Shown here: positions 32,203-32,258 of the stretch, in pieces | How positions within the stretch are numbered: the first letter of the stretch is position 1 | Layout of the letters: every line of letters begins with the position of its first letter | Assembly (NCBI RefSeq): GCF_009928485.1 | Contig: NZ_JAABNP010000047.1 | Location: forward strand, 1-32,258 | Length of the DNA stretch: 32,258 bases | Direction: 5' to 3' | Origin: Clostridium sp. C2-6-12 | GTDB taxonomy: Bacteria; Bacillota; Clostridia; Clostridiales; Clostridiaceae | Translations under genes and position numbers: made by a program | Notes under the pieces: generated by a model | Databases searched by the model: none | Told to the model about the DNA's origin: nothing | Seen by the model: the letters and a program-made list of their open reading frames with translations, nothing else

Positions 32203-32258
32203 CACCTCGCAACGTCCTACTCTGCCACACAGTCACCCGTGCAGTACCATCGGCGCTA
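32203..32258 (-). rRNA. rrf: 5S ribosomal RNA, 3' part, cut by window edge
   Basis: The minus strand reads GCGCCGATGGTACTGCACGG, then GTGACTGTGTGGCAGAGTAGG, the conserved 3' half of bacterial 5S rRNA. It ends near GTTGCGAGG, whose exact mature end I cannot fix without the 5' half. The rest of the 5S gene, and probably the 23S and 16S genes, lie off the right edge. Confidence 0.93.

Noticed and set aside
1..32258. CRISPR arrays
   Set aside because: I saw no regularly spaced direct repeats of 23-40 bases; the repeats present are short tandem or palindromic.

Overview
The window reads as a low-GC clostridial chromosome segment, most like Clostridium sensu stricto (a beijerinckii/butyricum-type relative). 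Evidence is the AT-rich composition, strong AGGAGG-type ribosome sites, and a gene order I recall from clostridia: yajC, secD, secF, recJ position, apt, relA, dtd, MBL hydrolase, hemZ, hisS, aspS. The species is an inference. Most genes lie on the minus strand, and so does the rRNA operon whose 5S end is cut by the right edge.

Layout. 1-50: the first bases of a group II intron (group IIC-like), sitting exactly after the terminator of a short flagellin gene (122-883). 999-9438: translation and stringent-response block with aspS, hisS, hemZ, an MBL-fold hydrolase, dtd and bifunctional relA. Its intergenic gaps carry AT-rich imperfect palindromic repeats. 9603-14306: apt, a RecJ-like protein that has lost its catalytic residues, secF/secD, a small membrane protein and yajC. 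14441-19528: a small alarmone synthetase, a DEAD-box helicase, a flavodoxin/PNPOx-like fusion and murE. 19722-21090: an AraC regulator convergent with msrA. 21363-24985: more accessory genes (DUF3800-like, GyrI-like, DUF6506, a second AraC regulator). 25069-28528: an ABC exporter of the bacitracin/lantibiotic type with its two-component system. 28721-31852: DUF2935, an orphan membrane protein and an MFS exporter. 32203-32258: 3' end of a 5S rRNA.

How the genes relate. The left half is housekeeping: aminoacyl-tRNA synthesis and proofreading (aspS, hisS, dtd), purine salvage (apt), alarmone control (relA and a second synthetase) and Sec export (yajC, secDF). The right half is stress and envelope sensing: MsrA repair, ligand-sensing regulators, a likely antimicrobial-peptide exporter with its sensor, and an efflux pump.

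The observations I rate highest are the catalytically dead RecJ core with its own strong promoter, the group IIC intron docked on the flagellin terminator, and the long leader with a two-codon ORF before the DUF3800-like gene. I found no CRISPR array, no tRNA gene, no IS transposase and no complete recognisable defence operon. Both window ends fall in normally multicopy elements, so the window may be a whole assembly contig. Several starts were moved inward from the longest open frame because a ribosome site dictates the true start.
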